Below are positions 29,083 through 38,560 of a stretch of 64,000 bases of DNA, one piece after another. Both the position numbers and the translations under genes were made by a program. Below the pieces are notes generated by a model that searched no databases, was not told where the DNA came from, and saw only the letters and a program-made list of their open reading frames with translations. Location: contig DXDG01000014.1 of NCBI GenBank assembly GCA_019115605.1, positions 1 through 64,000 of the forward strand, written 5' to 3'. Source of the DNA: Candidatus Alistipes faecigallinarum. Its GTDB lineage: Bacteria; Bacteroidota; Bacteroidia; Bacteroidales; Rikenellaceae. The number at the start of each line of letters is the position of its first letter. Positions within the stretch are counted from its first letter, which is position 1.

Positions 29083-30953
29083 ACCAGTAAAACATTGACA
29101 TCTGCCGGAGAAACGCCCGGAATGCGCGAGGCCTGCCCGATCGTCCCGGGCCGGATGCGCGAAAGTTTCTGTCGCGCCTCAATCGTCAGCGCCTGCATCG
29201 TGTGGAAGTCAAAACCGTCGGGAATGCGGATATTCTCCAGCCGGTGGAGTTTTTCGGCAATGAAACGCTCCCGCTCGATATAGCCCCGGTACTTGATCTG
29301 GATCTCCGCCTCCTCGATCTCCTCCCCGCTCATCGGGTTTTCGTCGAAGAAACGGCGCAGCTTCGGAAGCACTTCGCGCAGCGAGGCAAAGTCAACCTGG
29401 TTGCGCATCAGAATGTCGTGCAGCTTGCGACCCTGCGTCAGCGGGTCCGAATGGACCGTTTTCAAATAGTCGTTAATTTCGTCTGCTTTGACACTCAACC
29501 CGTGCGCGAAGGCTACAAGCGATTCTACGCGCGATTTTTTTTGCTCGAATTCGGCGTATCTTTCGGTCGTAACAAGTCCGATTTCGCGTCCTTTCGGCGT
29601 CAGCCGCAGATCGGCATTGTCCTGCCGCAGCAGGATCCGGTACTCGGCCCGCGAGGTGAACATCCGGTAGGGTTCGTCCACCCCTTTCGTTACGAGGTCG
29701 TCGATCAGCACGCCGATATAGGCTTCGTCGCGCCGCAGGACGACCGGCGCCTCGCCGCGCAGCTGCCGGTGGGCGTTGATGCCCGCCATGAGCCCCTGTG
29801 CCGCGGCCTCCTCGTAACCCGTCGTGCCGTTGACCTGTCCGGCGAAGAAAAGACCCCGCACGGCCTTCGTTTCGAGCGAATGGTGCAGCTGCGTGGGCGG
29901 AAAATAGTCGTATTCGATGGCATAGCCCGGGCGGTAGATCTCCAGATGCTCGAAACCGCGGATGCGGTGCAGCGCCTCCCACTGCACTTCCCAGGGCAGC
30001 GACGACGAGAAGCCGTTCAGGTAGTATTCGTTTGTCGTGCGGCCCTCGGGTTCGAGGAAGAGCTGGTGCTGCTCCTTGCCGGCGAAGGTGCGCAGCTTGT
30101 CCTCGATCGAGGGGCAGTAACGGGGTCCGATGCCGTGGATCGTGCCGTTGAAGAGCGGCGAGCGGTCAAAACCGCCGCGCAGGATCTCGTGCACCTCGGG
30201 CGTCGTGTAGACCAGGTAGCACGGAAGCTGGTTTTCAACGGGTTGCGTCTCCGACGAGAAGGAGAATTTCGAGGGGTTCTCATCGCCGTACTGGGGTTCG
30301 AGCAGCGAGAAGTCGATCGTCCGTGCATCGAGGCGCGCCGGGGTGCCGGTCTTCATGCGGCCGCTTTCGAAACCCATGCGCCGCAGGCTTTCGGTGATGC
30401 CGTGCGAGGCGGCATCGCCGGCACGGCCCCCTTCGGCATGGGCCTCGCCGCAGTGCATCAGTCCGTCGAGGAAGGTGCCGGCCGTGAGCACCACGGCGCG
30501 GCAGGCGAACTCCACCCCCATGCGGGTGCGGACTCCGCAGATGCGGGGCTGCCCCTCCCCGGTCTGCTCGAAGAGGAGCTCCGTGGCGGCATCCTGCCAG
30601 ATCGAGAGGTTCGCCGTCTGTTCGAGCGTCCGGCGCCAGCACTCCGAAAAGCGCGTCTTGTCGCACTGCGCCCGCGGGCTCCACATCGCCGCACCCTTCG
30701 AGCGGTTGAGCATGCGGAACTGCACGGCCGTGAGGTCCGTGATGCGGCCCGTCTGGCCTCCCATTGCATCTATCTCCCTGACTATCTGGCCTTTGGCAAC
30801 GCCGCCGATGGCCGGGTTGCACGACATCGAGGCCATTTTCGTCATGTCCATCGTCAGCAGCAGCGTGCGCGACCCGAGGCGTGCGGCGGCCGAGGCGGCC
30901 TCGCACCCGGCGTGTCCGCCGCCGATGACGGCAATATCGTATTCGAGCTTCAT
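29067..30953 (-). CDS. mnmG: tRNA uridine-5-carboxymethylaminomethyl modification enzyme MnmG (GidA)
   Basis: IAVIGGGHAGCEAASAAARLG, AIGGVAKGQIVREIDAMGG, C-terminal GidA domain. Confidence 0.97.
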   Translation of the reverse strand: MKLEYDIAVIGGGHAGCEAASAAARLGSRTLLLTMDMTKMASMSCNPAIGGVAKGQIVREIDAMGGQTGRITDLTAVQFRMLNRSKGAAMWSPRAQCDKTRFSECWRRTLEQTANLSIWQDAATELLFEQTGEGQPRICGVRTRMGVEFACRAVVLTAGTFLDGLMHCGEAHAEGGRAGDAASHGITESLRRMGFESGRMKTGTPARLDARTIDFSLLEPQYGDENPSKFSFSSETQPVENQLPCYLVYTTPEVHEILRGGFDRSPLFNGTIHGIGPRYCPSIEDKLRTFAGKEQHQLFLEPEGRTTNEYYLNGFSSSLPWEVQWEALHRIRGFEHLEIYRPGYAIEYDYFPPTQLHHSLETKAVRGLFFAGQVNGTTGYEEAAAQGLMAGINAHRQLRGEAPVVLRRDEAYIGVLIDDLVTKGVDEPYRMFTSRAEYRILLRQDNADLRLTPKGREIGLVTTERYAEFEQKKSRVESLVAFAHGLSVKADEINDYLKTVHSDPLTQGRKLHDILMRNQVDFASLREVLPKLRRFFDENPMSGEEIEEAEIQIKYRGYIERERFIAEKLHRLENIRIPDGFDFHTMQALTIEARQKLSRIRPGTIGQASRIPGVSPADVNVLLVKFGR

Positions 30954-31064
30954 GTGGTCTGTCTCCTGTGAATGGTGTCCGGCGCGCCGGGTCGTTCGGG
31001 TTGTTCCGTTCGTTCTCCGGCAGTTAGGGCGGCCTCTTGCGGTTCCTCGCTGCCCCCCCCCGGA

Positions 31065-31583
31065 TCAGCGGTCCGGCTTTGGCCCTTTTCGGGCCGTTTC
31101 AGCCTCTTTGGCGGGTCGGGCGGGAGTCCCTTCCGGCGACTGCTCCGGGCGGCCGCAGGCCTCCCAGAAACGCAGGTAGCGATCCTCCTTGCGGTGCATC
31201 TGCGCATTGGTCCGGGGCGTCTTGTCGCCCTGTCCGCAGAGGTGCAGCACGCCGTGCACCACCACGCGGCGCATCTCCTCAAGCGGCCGCGCCCCGTAGA
31301 GGCGCGCATTGTCGCGCACGGTCTCCACGTCGATGAAGATGTCCCCCGAGACGATGCGCGTCCCGCGGCGGTCGCTGTAGTCGAAGGTGATGACGTCGGT
31401 GAAGTAGTCGTGCCCGAGGTACTGGCGGTTCATCTCCAGCAGGCGCTGCGCCGAGCAGAAGATGTAGCTCACGTCGCCCAGCGTGTAGCCCTCGGCGGCC
31501 GCCACCTCGCGCAGCCACTGCGCCGTGAGGCGCTTCTGCGGCAGGCGGTAGCGGCAATCGTCGGTATAGTAACGTACGGCCAT
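31065..31583 (-). CDS. ybeY: rRNA maturation RNase YbeY
   Basis: HGVLHLCGQGDKT zinc motif; start ATG 31583. Confidence 0.92.
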   Translation of the reverse strand: MAVRYYTDDCRYRLPQKRLTAQWLREVAAAEGYTLGDVSYIFCSAQRLLEMNRQYLGHDYFTDVITFDYSDRRGTRIVSGDIFIDVETVRDNARLYGARPLEEMRRVVVHGVLHLCGQGDKTPRTNAQMHRKEDRYLRFWEACGRPEQSPEGTPARPAKEAETARKGPKPDR

Positions 31584-31590
31584 CGTATGC

Positions 31591-32718
31591 TTATCGTTTG
31601 AAACAGTTCGCGGCGGACATTTTCTGCTTCGGGTCGGGCGGGTAGATGCCGAAGACCAGCCGGTATTCGGTCTGCATGTTCTCGATGTTGACCGATGCGC
31701 CGATGGTGCCCAGCGTCTCGTCGCGGCCCACCTTCTGGCCCTTCTCGACGCAGATCGTCCCCAGGTTGGCATAGGAGGTGATATACTCGCCGTGGGCCAC
31801 GAAAACGTCGTATTTGTCCGTGATGCGGTTGCGCTTGACCTCCATGACCTTGCCTTCGTAGATCGAGATGACGCGGGCGCCCTTCGCACCCGTGATCTCG
31901 GCCATGTTCCCCTTGTAGCGCTTCACGCGGCCCCCGACCACCGGAAGGTGCAGCCCCGAGGTGCTGGCCGTGAACGACGCACCCTCCCTGTTGCCCTTCG
32001 TGAGCTTGCGCAGCGCGGCGATCGCCGCATCGAGCTCCTGCTCCTGCGCCTCCTTGCGCTGCAGGGCCGCCTTCTCGCGCTTCGAGAGGCTCGAAATGCT
32101 CGCCCGCGCGTTGCGCGTGTCGCGTTCGAGCTTTGCGCGCTGCGCCGTGATGCGCTGCGTTACCGAGTCGAGCGACTCCTTGCGGCGGGCAAGCTCCTCC
32201 TGCTCCGTGCGGACCTGCTCGCTCATGGTGCGGATCTCGCGCAGGGTCTGCTCGCGCAGCGAGGCCACCGTGCGCAGCATCGCCAGGCGCCGCGCCACGT
32301 CGGCGAAGTCGCGCGCCGAGAAGATGTAGGTGAGGTAGTTGTTGTGGCGGTAGTTGCGGTAGGCCTCGCGGACCATTTCGGCATACTGCGCCCGGTCGCG
32401 TTCGAGGCGCGCCGCCAGGTCCCCGGCGACGCTGTCCTTGCGGGCGATCTCCCGGCGCAGCTGCGAGGCTTCGCGCTCGGTGGCGTCGAGCAGCTGCGTG
32501 CGCGAATTGATCTGCCGCGCCAGCTGCCGCACCCGCTGCTCGCTGTTCGAGCGGCTCTTGCGCAGCTTCGAGATCTCCTGCTCCTGGGCCGCGATCTTCT
32601 TTTCGAGCTCCGCGATGACACGTTTCTGCTCGTTGACCTGCGCGGTGTTCTGCGCCGCGGCCCGGGGGGCGCCGAGCAGCAGCAGCAGCGTGGCAAGGAT
32701 TCCGGCAAGGCGTCTCAT
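31591..32718 (-). CDS. Murein hydrolase activator EnvC-like / M23 peptidase family protein
   Basis: Signal peptide, long coiled coil, C-terminal LytM domain (GARVISIYEGKVMEVKR...VFVAHGEYITSYANLG). Confidence 0.88.
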   Translation of the reverse strand: MRRLAGILATLLLLLGAPRAAAQNTAQVNEQKRVIAELEKKIAAQEQEISKLRKSRSNSEQRVRQLARQINSRTQLLDATEREASQLRREIARKDSVAGDLAARLERDRAQYAEMVREAYRNYRHNNYLTYIFSARDFADVARRLAMLRTVASLREQTLREIRTMSEQVRTEQEELARRKESLDSVTQRITAQRAKLERDTRNARASISSLSKREKAALQRKEAQEQELDAAIAALRKLTKGNREGASFTASTSGLHLPVVGGRVKRYKGNMAEITGAKGARVISIYEGKVMEVKRNRITDKYDVFVAHGEYITSYANLGTICVEKGQKVGRDETLGTIGASVNIENMQTEYRLVFGIYPPDPKQKMSAANCFKR

Positions 32719-34595
32719 CGCTTCTCGTTTTGCGGGTTGCGGGCCTTGCGCCCCTCCGTGTTCTGCCGGGCCTTGCGCTCCTCGCCGGCCTCCGTGGCTT
32801 TCCCGGCCTCTTCGGCCTTGCGGGCCCGTTCGAGGCGCGGTTCGATCAGCTCCTCGGAGTAGCCCTTCTCCAGGGCGCGGCGCCAGTAGACCTCGGCCAT
32901 GAAGCGCTCGCCGAGGACCTCCAGCACGTCGCCGTAGTGGGCCAGCAGCGCCGGGGAGTTCTGCGAGTCGAGCACCACGGCCCGCTGCAGCATCTTGCGC
33001 GCCTCGTCGAGCCGCCCCAGCTTGTAGAGCACCCACGCATGGGTGTCCAGATAGGTCGGGTTGCCGTCTTCGAGGGCCGTGGCGCGGCTCGCCATCGCGA
33101 GGGCCCGCTCCAGGTCGCGTCCCTCGATCGTGAGGAAGTAGGCGTAGTTGTTCAGCACCAGAACGTTGTCCGCGTCGTAGCGCAGGCTCCGCTCATAGGC
33201 CGCATAGCTGCGTTTGATGTTCTTGCGGAATGCCGCGTCGGGCTTCACGAGCCCCAGGTCCACGCGTTCGTCCCAGTCGTCGCTCCCCCCGATGGCCTTC
33301 TGGTGCCAGGCGTCGCCGATCATCCCCCAGATGACGCTGCGCAGCGAGTCCGTCGTGGCCAGCGGCAGCGACTCCTCGTAGGCCTCGATAGCCCGGTCGT
33401 ACTGCTTCGCGTAGCTCATCACATGGCCGCGCGAGAGGTGGAAATCAACCCGGTCGGGGAAGAGGCGCAGCGCCTCCGAGACATATTTCTGCACCGAGTC
33501 GGGCCGCTGCAGGTAGCTCTCGATGTCGATCGTCATGCGGTAGTACTTCTCGACCGCAGGCCGGTCCGCGAGGTGGATCTTGTAGAGCGCGAGGGCCTGC
33601 TTCAGCTCGCCCGAGGCGATCAGGTGGTTGGCGTAGAGCTCCACGACGCGCGGATCGTCCGGATAGCGGATCGCCAGGATCGCCGCCAGGTCGTGCAGCT
33701 GCAGGTAGTATTCTCGGTAGAAGCGGATGTCGGCCGTGAACTGCTCGAAGCGGTGGATCTTCGTTTCGAGGGGCACCCCGTCCGAGAGGAAGAGGCGCCG
33801 CGTCGTCGCGAGCAGCGAGCGGTAGTCCTGCCGCTCGGTGTGGAAGTCGGCCAGCAGCATGAGCGTCTCGACGTTCGTCGAGTCGATGGCCAGCGCCGCG
33901 TCGAACTCCGCGCGGGCCAGCGAATCCTGCCTGTCCGCAGCGTAGAGCGAGGCCAGCATGGCGTGCGGGCGCGCCTCGTAGGGCGTCGCCTCGACCTCGG
34001 CACGCGCCTCCTCGATGGCCCGGGCGGTCTGGCCCGTGGAGACGAGCAGGCGCCGCTTCATGTCGCTCAGATAGGGGATGCGGCCCAGGCGCAGCTCGGC
34101 CGAGTCGAGCGTCAGAATCGCCTGCACCGGGAAGTCGGTCTGCTCGTAGAGTGCCGCCACGAGGCGGTAGTAGTCCGGATCCCGCGGGTAGTCGATCTGC
34201 AGGCGGCGGAAGATGCGCAGCGCCTCGGCGTAGCGCCCGGCGTAGATGAGCGTCTGTCCGTAGAGCTGGCGGTACCACTTGTTCGTCGAGTCGAGGCGGC
34301 AGGCACGGCCGGCCATGAGGGCCGCCTCGTCGGCCGTGCGGCAGAGGTTGTTGGCCGCCATCTCGTAGTAGGCCGGGGCGCAGGTCGAGTCGCGGCGTAT
34401 GGCCTCCAGGAAGAACTTCCGGGCCTGCGCCGTGTCGCGGTGGATCGTCTGCTGCTTGATCCCCTCGGTATAGAACCAGACGCTCTGCAGCGTGTCGGGG
34501 TATTGCGGAGGCTGCTCCGCAGTGCCCCGCCCCGCCACGAAGGCCGTGGTGAAGAGCGCGCAGAGAAGCGTCGTTGCCCCGGAGATCCAGTTCAT
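32715..34595 (-). CDS. Tetratricopeptide repeat protein
   Basis: Multiple TPR-like helices; start ATG 34595. Confidence 0.85.
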   Translation of the reverse strand: MNWISGATTLLCALFTTAFVAGRGTAEQPPQYPDTLQSVWFYTEGIKQQTIHRDTAQARKFFLEAIRRDSTCAPAYYEMAANNLCRTADEAALMAGRACRLDSTNKWYRQLYGQTLIYAGRYAEALRIFRRLQIDYPRDPDYYRLVAALYEQTDFPVQAILTLDSAELRLGRIPYLSDMKRRLLVSTGQTARAIEEARAEVEATPYEARPHAMLASLYAADRQDSLARAEFDAALAIDSTNVETLMLLADFHTERQDYRSLLATTRRLFLSDGVPLETKIHRFEQFTADIRFYREYYLQLHDLAAILAIRYPDDPRVVELYANHLIASGELKQALALYKIHLADRPAVEKYYRMTIDIESYLQRPDSVQKYVSEALRLFPDRVDFHLSRGHVMSYAKQYDRAIEAYEESLPLATTDSLRSVIWGMIGDAWHQKAIGGSDDWDERVDLGLVKPDAAFRKNIKRSYAAYERSLRYDADNVLVLNNYAYFLTIEGRDLERALAMASRATALEDGNPTYLDTHAWVLYKLGRLDEARKMLQRAVVLDSQNSPALLAHYGDVLEVLGERFMAEVYWRRALEKGYSEELIEPRLERARKAEEAGKATEAGEERKARQNTEGRKARNPQNEKR

Positions 34596-34614
34596 GCGGC
34601 GGCGGTTTTGGGGT

Positions 34615-35640
34615 TTAGAGGGCCGTGTCGAACTGGTGCAGGAAGCGCACGTCGTTCTCGAAGTAGAGGCGCAGGTCCCTGACGCCGTATTTGAGCATCG
34701 CGATGCGCTCGACACCCATGCCGAAGGCGAATCCCGAATACTTCTCGGGGTCGATGTTGTTGGCCTTCAGGACGTTGGGATCGACCATGCCGCAGCCCAT
34801 GATTTCGAGCCACCCCGTGCCCTTGCACACGGCGCAGCCCTTGCCGCCGCAGAGGTTGCACGAGACGTCGACCTCGGCCGACGGCTCCGTGAAGGGGAAG
34901 TACGACGGGCGCATGCGGATGACGGCCTGCTCGCCGAACATCTCCTTGGCGAAGTAGAGCAGCGACTGTTTCAGGTCGGCGAACGATACCCCCTCGTCGA
35001 TGTAGAGGCCCTCGACCTGGTGGAAGATGCAGTGCGCACGGTAGGAGATCGCCTCGTTACGGAAGACGCGCCCGGGGCAGATCACGCGGATCGGCGGACG
35101 CTGGCGCTCCATCGTGCGGACCTGGATCGACGAGGTGTGCGTGCGCAGCAGGATGTCGGGGTTCTTCTCGATGAAGAAGGTGTCCTGCATGTCGCGTGCC
35201 GGGTGCTCGGGCGGGAAGTTGAGCGCCGAGAAGACGTGCCAGTCATCCTCGATCTCGGGGCCCTCGGCCACCGTGTAGCCCAGGCGCGAGAAGATCTCGA
35301 CGATCTGGTTCTTCACGAGCGAAATGGGATGGCGCGAGCCCAGCTCCTCTGCCGAACCCGGGCGCGTCAGGTCGCCCGACGATGCGGCCGTCTGTGCGGA
35401 AGAGGCCTGCAGCTCCTCGCGCAGGGCGTTGATGCGCTGCGTGGCCTCCGTCTTGAGGCGGTTGAGCTGCTGCCCCACCTCGCGCTTGAGCTCCGGAGCC
35501 ACGCTCTTGAACTCCTCCATCAGGGCGTTCAGCTCGCCCTTCTTGCCGAGAACCTGGATGCGGAAGGCCTCGATCTCGGCCGCTGCCTTGGGTTTGAACT
35601 CTTCGACGCGTCGGAGAAGTTCATTGATTTTGTCGATCAT
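34615..35640 (-). CDS. pheS: Phenylalanine--tRNA ligase alpha subunit
   Basis: HPISLVKNQIVEIFSRLGY, GMGVERIAMLKYGVRDLR motifs. Confidence 0.96.
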   Translation of the reverse strand: MIDKINELLRRVEEFKPKAAAEIEAFRIQVLGKKGELNALMEEFKSVAPELKREVGQQLNRLKTEATQRINALREELQASSAQTAASSGDLTRPGSAEELGSRHPISLVKNQIVEIFSRLGYTVAEGPEIEDDWHVFSALNFPPEHPARDMQDTFFIEKNPDILLRTHTSSIQVRTMERQRPPIRVICPGRVFRNEAISYRAHCIFHQVEGLYIDEGVSFADLKQSLLYFAKEMFGEQAVIRMRPSYFPFTEPSAEVDVSCNLCGGKGCAVCKGTGWLEIMGCGMVDPNVLKANNIDPEKYSGFAFGMGVERIAMLKYGVRDLRLYFENDVRFLHQFDTAL

Positions 35641-35665
35641 ATTTTGCCGGTTTTTCTTTTTTGCC

Positions 35666-35673
35666 TACTTTTG
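35666..35673 (+). promoter_or_regulatory. -7 element TACTTTTG upstream of the patatin gene
   Basis: TAnnTTTG match, 42 bp upstream of the ATG. Confidence 0.5.
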
Positions 35674-35714
35674 GTGCGATCTCTTTAATGTGCAAAGTTA
35701 CAAAAAAATTGGAT

Positions 35715-38021
35715 ATGATGCGTAAAATGCTCGCTTTTGTCCTGCTGCTCTGGTGCGGGGTGTCGTCTGCCGAAGGGCAGACGGTGGGTGTCGTGATGAG
35801 CGGCGGCGGCGCGAAGGGGCTCTACCACATCGGCGTGCTCGAGGCGCTCGAGGCGTGCGGCGTGCCCGTCGACTGTGTCGCCGGCACCTCCATGGGATCG
35901 ATCATCGCCGCGATGTACGCCGCGGGATACTCCCCCTCGGAGATGCGCGAGATCGTCCGCTCGGGGGTGGTCAAGGAGTGGGTCTCCGGACGCATCGACC
36001 CCAACAAATACCTCGACTACTACCGCCAGATGGGCAGCAACCCCTCGATGCTGAGCCTGCGCATCGACGTGGCGGAGGTCTCCGGAAAACGCATCCAGGT
36101 CCCCACGAACCTCATCTCCTCGACGCAGATCGACATGGCCCTCACCGAACTCTTCGCACCCGCCACGGCGGCCTGCGACGGCGACTTCGACCGCCTGATG
36201 GTCCCCTTCCTCTGCGTGGCGAGCGACATGAACCACCGCGGGGCGGTGGTCATACGCCGCGGCGAGTTGAGCGAGGCGATCCGCTCGTCGATGTCCATTC
36301 CGCTGGTATTCAAGCCTGTGAAGAAGGACTCGATGCTCCTCTACGACGGAGGCATCTACGACAACTTCCCCTGGAAACCCCTCGACGAGACCTTCCGTCC
36401 CGACCTGATCGTGGGGTCGATCTGCACGGCGGGCAACACCCCGCCCACCGACGAGAGCAGCCTCCTGGACCAGGCCTTCATGCTCGCCATGCAGCAGACC
36501 GACTACGAGCTGCCCGCCGGCCGCGGCATCACGATCCGCCGCGCGGTGAAGGCCGGCATGCTCGACTTCGACCACGCCGAGCAGATCATGGATGCCGGGT
36601 ACGAGGACGCCATGGCCGCCATGCCGGAGATCCTCCGCAGAATCGGCGGCCGGCAGGGCACGGTCGACTACGCCGCACGCCGCGCCGCCTTCCGCGCGCT
36701 CTGCCCCCCGCTGGTCTTCAACGACTACCGCCTCGAAGGGCTCAACCGCAAGCAGCGTGCCTACATCCGCGACTTCGTGCAGGTGGACCGCCGCACCCCC
36801 GGGCGGCAGCGCCCGATGGGCTTCGACGAACTGCGCGACAACCTCTTCGAGGTGCTCGCCCGCGGCGAATTCTCCATGGAGTTCCCCCACGTGCGCTACG
36901 ACTCCGTCGAGCGGCGCTACTCCTTCCGGGCCCGCTTCAACTCGCGCCCCAACTTCAAGATCACCCTCGGCGGCAACATCTCCTCGACGGCCTTCAACCA
37001 GGCCTACATCGGCATGAACTACCAGCGCATCGGACGCGTCGGGCAGCAGCTCTCGACCGAGCTCTACCTCGGGCCGCTCTACATCTGGGGGCTGCTCGGC
37101 GGCCGCACGGACTTCTACTACGTGAAGCCCTTCTTCCTGGACTACTCCTACAACTTCTCGGTGCACAACCTCCGCCACGGCTCCTTCGGCAACCTCACGC
37201 GCATCGACAACGCCCACCAGGTCAAGCAGAGCGAGAGCTTCTTCTCCGTGGGGGCGGGCATGCCCCTCACGCACCGCAGCGTGCTGACGCTCCGCACGAA
37301 CCTCGGGCACGTCAACTACCGCTACGACTCGGAGGACCCCTTCGCCGACGATACGGACCTCACGCGCTTCCGCTTCACGGGCGTGAAGGCCGAGGTGGCC
37401 CGCAACACGCTCGACAAGTTCCTCTATCCGCGGCGGGGTTCCGACCTGCGCCTCTCGGCCATCTGGATCGGGGGCCGCGACCGCTACCGCCCCTACGACT
37501 CCGAGCGGTTCCTCACGCGCGAACGCCGGCAGTGGTTCGGGGCGCGGTTCCAGTGGAGCAAGTATTTCGACATCCCCGCAAGCGGCTGGTTCTCGTTGGG
37601 CCTGAGCGTGGACGGCGTCTACACGAACCACCCCGACTTCTTCTCGACCTACGCCACCTACCTCTCGATGCCCGCCTACGCCCCGGTGCAGCATGCGCAG
37701 ATGATCTGCCTGCCCGACTTCCACGCCCCGCGCTTCGTCGGCGCCGGCGCGATGCCGACCTTCGACCTGATGCCCAACTTCTTCCTCCGCACGGGTTTCT
37801 ACGCCATGCTGCGCGACCGCCGCGATCCGACGCCCCTCTACCCCTCGACGCGCGACGACCGCCCCTGGCACTACCTCTGCGAGGCCTCGCTCGTCTACCA
37901 CACGCCGATCGGCCCCGTGAGCCTCTCGCTGACGAAGTACGAACTGCGCGACTGGCACAACATGTACCTGACCTTCAACTTCGGCTACGCCATCTTCGCC
38001 CCGAAGGGAACCTTCTATTGA
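35715..38021 (+). CDS. Patatin-like phospholipase fused to an outer-membrane beta-barrel (type Vd/PlpD-like)
   Basis: GGGAKGLYHIGVLEAL, GTSMG nucleophile elbow, DGG dyad, C-terminal aromatic-ended barrel strands. Confidence 0.9.
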   Translation: MMRKMLAFVLLLWCGVSSAEGQTVGVVMSGGGAKGLYHIGVLEALEACGVPVDCVAGTSMGSIIAAMYAAGYSPSEMREIVRSGVVKEWVSGRIDPNKYLDYYRQMGSNPSMLSLRIDVAEVSGKRIQVPTNLISSTQIDMALTELFAPATAACDGDFDRLMVPFLCVASDMNHRGAVVIRRGELSEAIRSSMSIPLVFKPVKKDSMLLYDGGIYDNFPWKPLDETFRPDLIVGSICTAGNTPPTDESSLLDQAFMLAMQQTDYELPAGRGITIRRAVKAGMLDFDHAEQIMDAGYEDAMAAMPEILRRIGGRQGTVDYAARRAAFRALCPPLVFNDYRLEGLNRKQRAYIRDFVQVDRRTPGRQRPMGFDELRDNLFEVLARGEFSMEFPHVRYDSVERRYSFRARFNSRPNFKITLGGNISSTAFNQAYIGMNYQRIGRVGQQLSTELYLGPLYIWGLLGGRTDFYYVKPFFLDYSYNFSVHNLRHGSFGNLTRIDNAHQVKQSESFFSVGAGMPLTHRSVLTLRTNLGHVNYRYDSEDPFADDTDLTRFRFTGVKAEVARNTLDKFLYPRRGSDLRLSAIWIGGRDRYRPYDSERFLTRERRQWFGARFQWSKYFDIPASGWFSLGLSVDGVYTNHPDFFSTYATYLSMPAYAPVQHAQMICLPDFHAPRFVGAGAMPTFDLMPNFFLRTGFYAMLRDRRDPTPLYPSTRDDRPWHYLCEASLVYHTPIGPVSLSLTKYELRDWHNMYLTFNFGYAIFAPKGTFY

Positions 38022-38085
38022 GTGGTCGCGCCGCGCCGGAGCGTCGTTTTCCGCCCCGCGGTGCCGCTTTTTCCGCAAGAATGCC

Positions 38086-38093
38086 TATCTTTG
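38086..38093 (+). promoter_or_regulatory. Orphan -7 element TATCTTTG
   Basis: Exact TAnnTTTG match with no credible + strand CDS downstream. Confidence 0.4.
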
Positions 38094-38219
38094 CGCTGCG
38101 ATCCGGGCCCGGGGCCCGGACGCCGTGCGGGATCCTCCCGGCGGCGGCAAGATGCGGCGGCAGGGTTTCTCCGCCTCCCTTCCGAATTCTTCGGGACGGC
38201 GGGGAAAGTTGCGACCTGC

Positions 38220-38470
38220 CGCCGCTTTTTTTTGCCTTTTCCTGCCGCTTTTTTTTGCCTTTTCCTGCCGTTTTTTTTCGCCGTTTTCCGGCCGTTTTTT
38301 CCGGTCCGGACCCGGGGTTGCGCCCCGGGCAGGGAAAAGACCTCCGGGCAGGGAAAAGACCTTCGGGCAGGAAAAAACTCCCCGGGCAGGGAAAAGCCCC
38401 CGGACAGGAACAAGACCTCCGGACAGGAAAAAACTCCCCCGACAGGAACAAGGCCTCCGGACAGAAAAAA
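38220..38470. repeat. Degenerate tandem repeat CTTTTCCTGCCG... / ACCTCCGGGCAGGGAAAAG...
   Basis: Repeated cctgccgttttttt units, then about 18-22 bp gggcagg(g/a)aaaag(a)cc units. Confidence 0.8.
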
Positions 38471-38502
38471 AGGCCGGAACCCCGTAAGGTTCCGGCTTTT
38501 TT
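38465..38502. terminator. Bidirectional terminator
   Basis: A7-GCCGGAACC-CCGTAA-GGTTCCGGC-T6. Confidence 0.88.
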
Positions 38503-38560
38503 GCCGTTGCGGCGGTCGGAGTGCGGCAGGCGGGGAGAAGCCCCGCCCCCGGCGTCCGCC

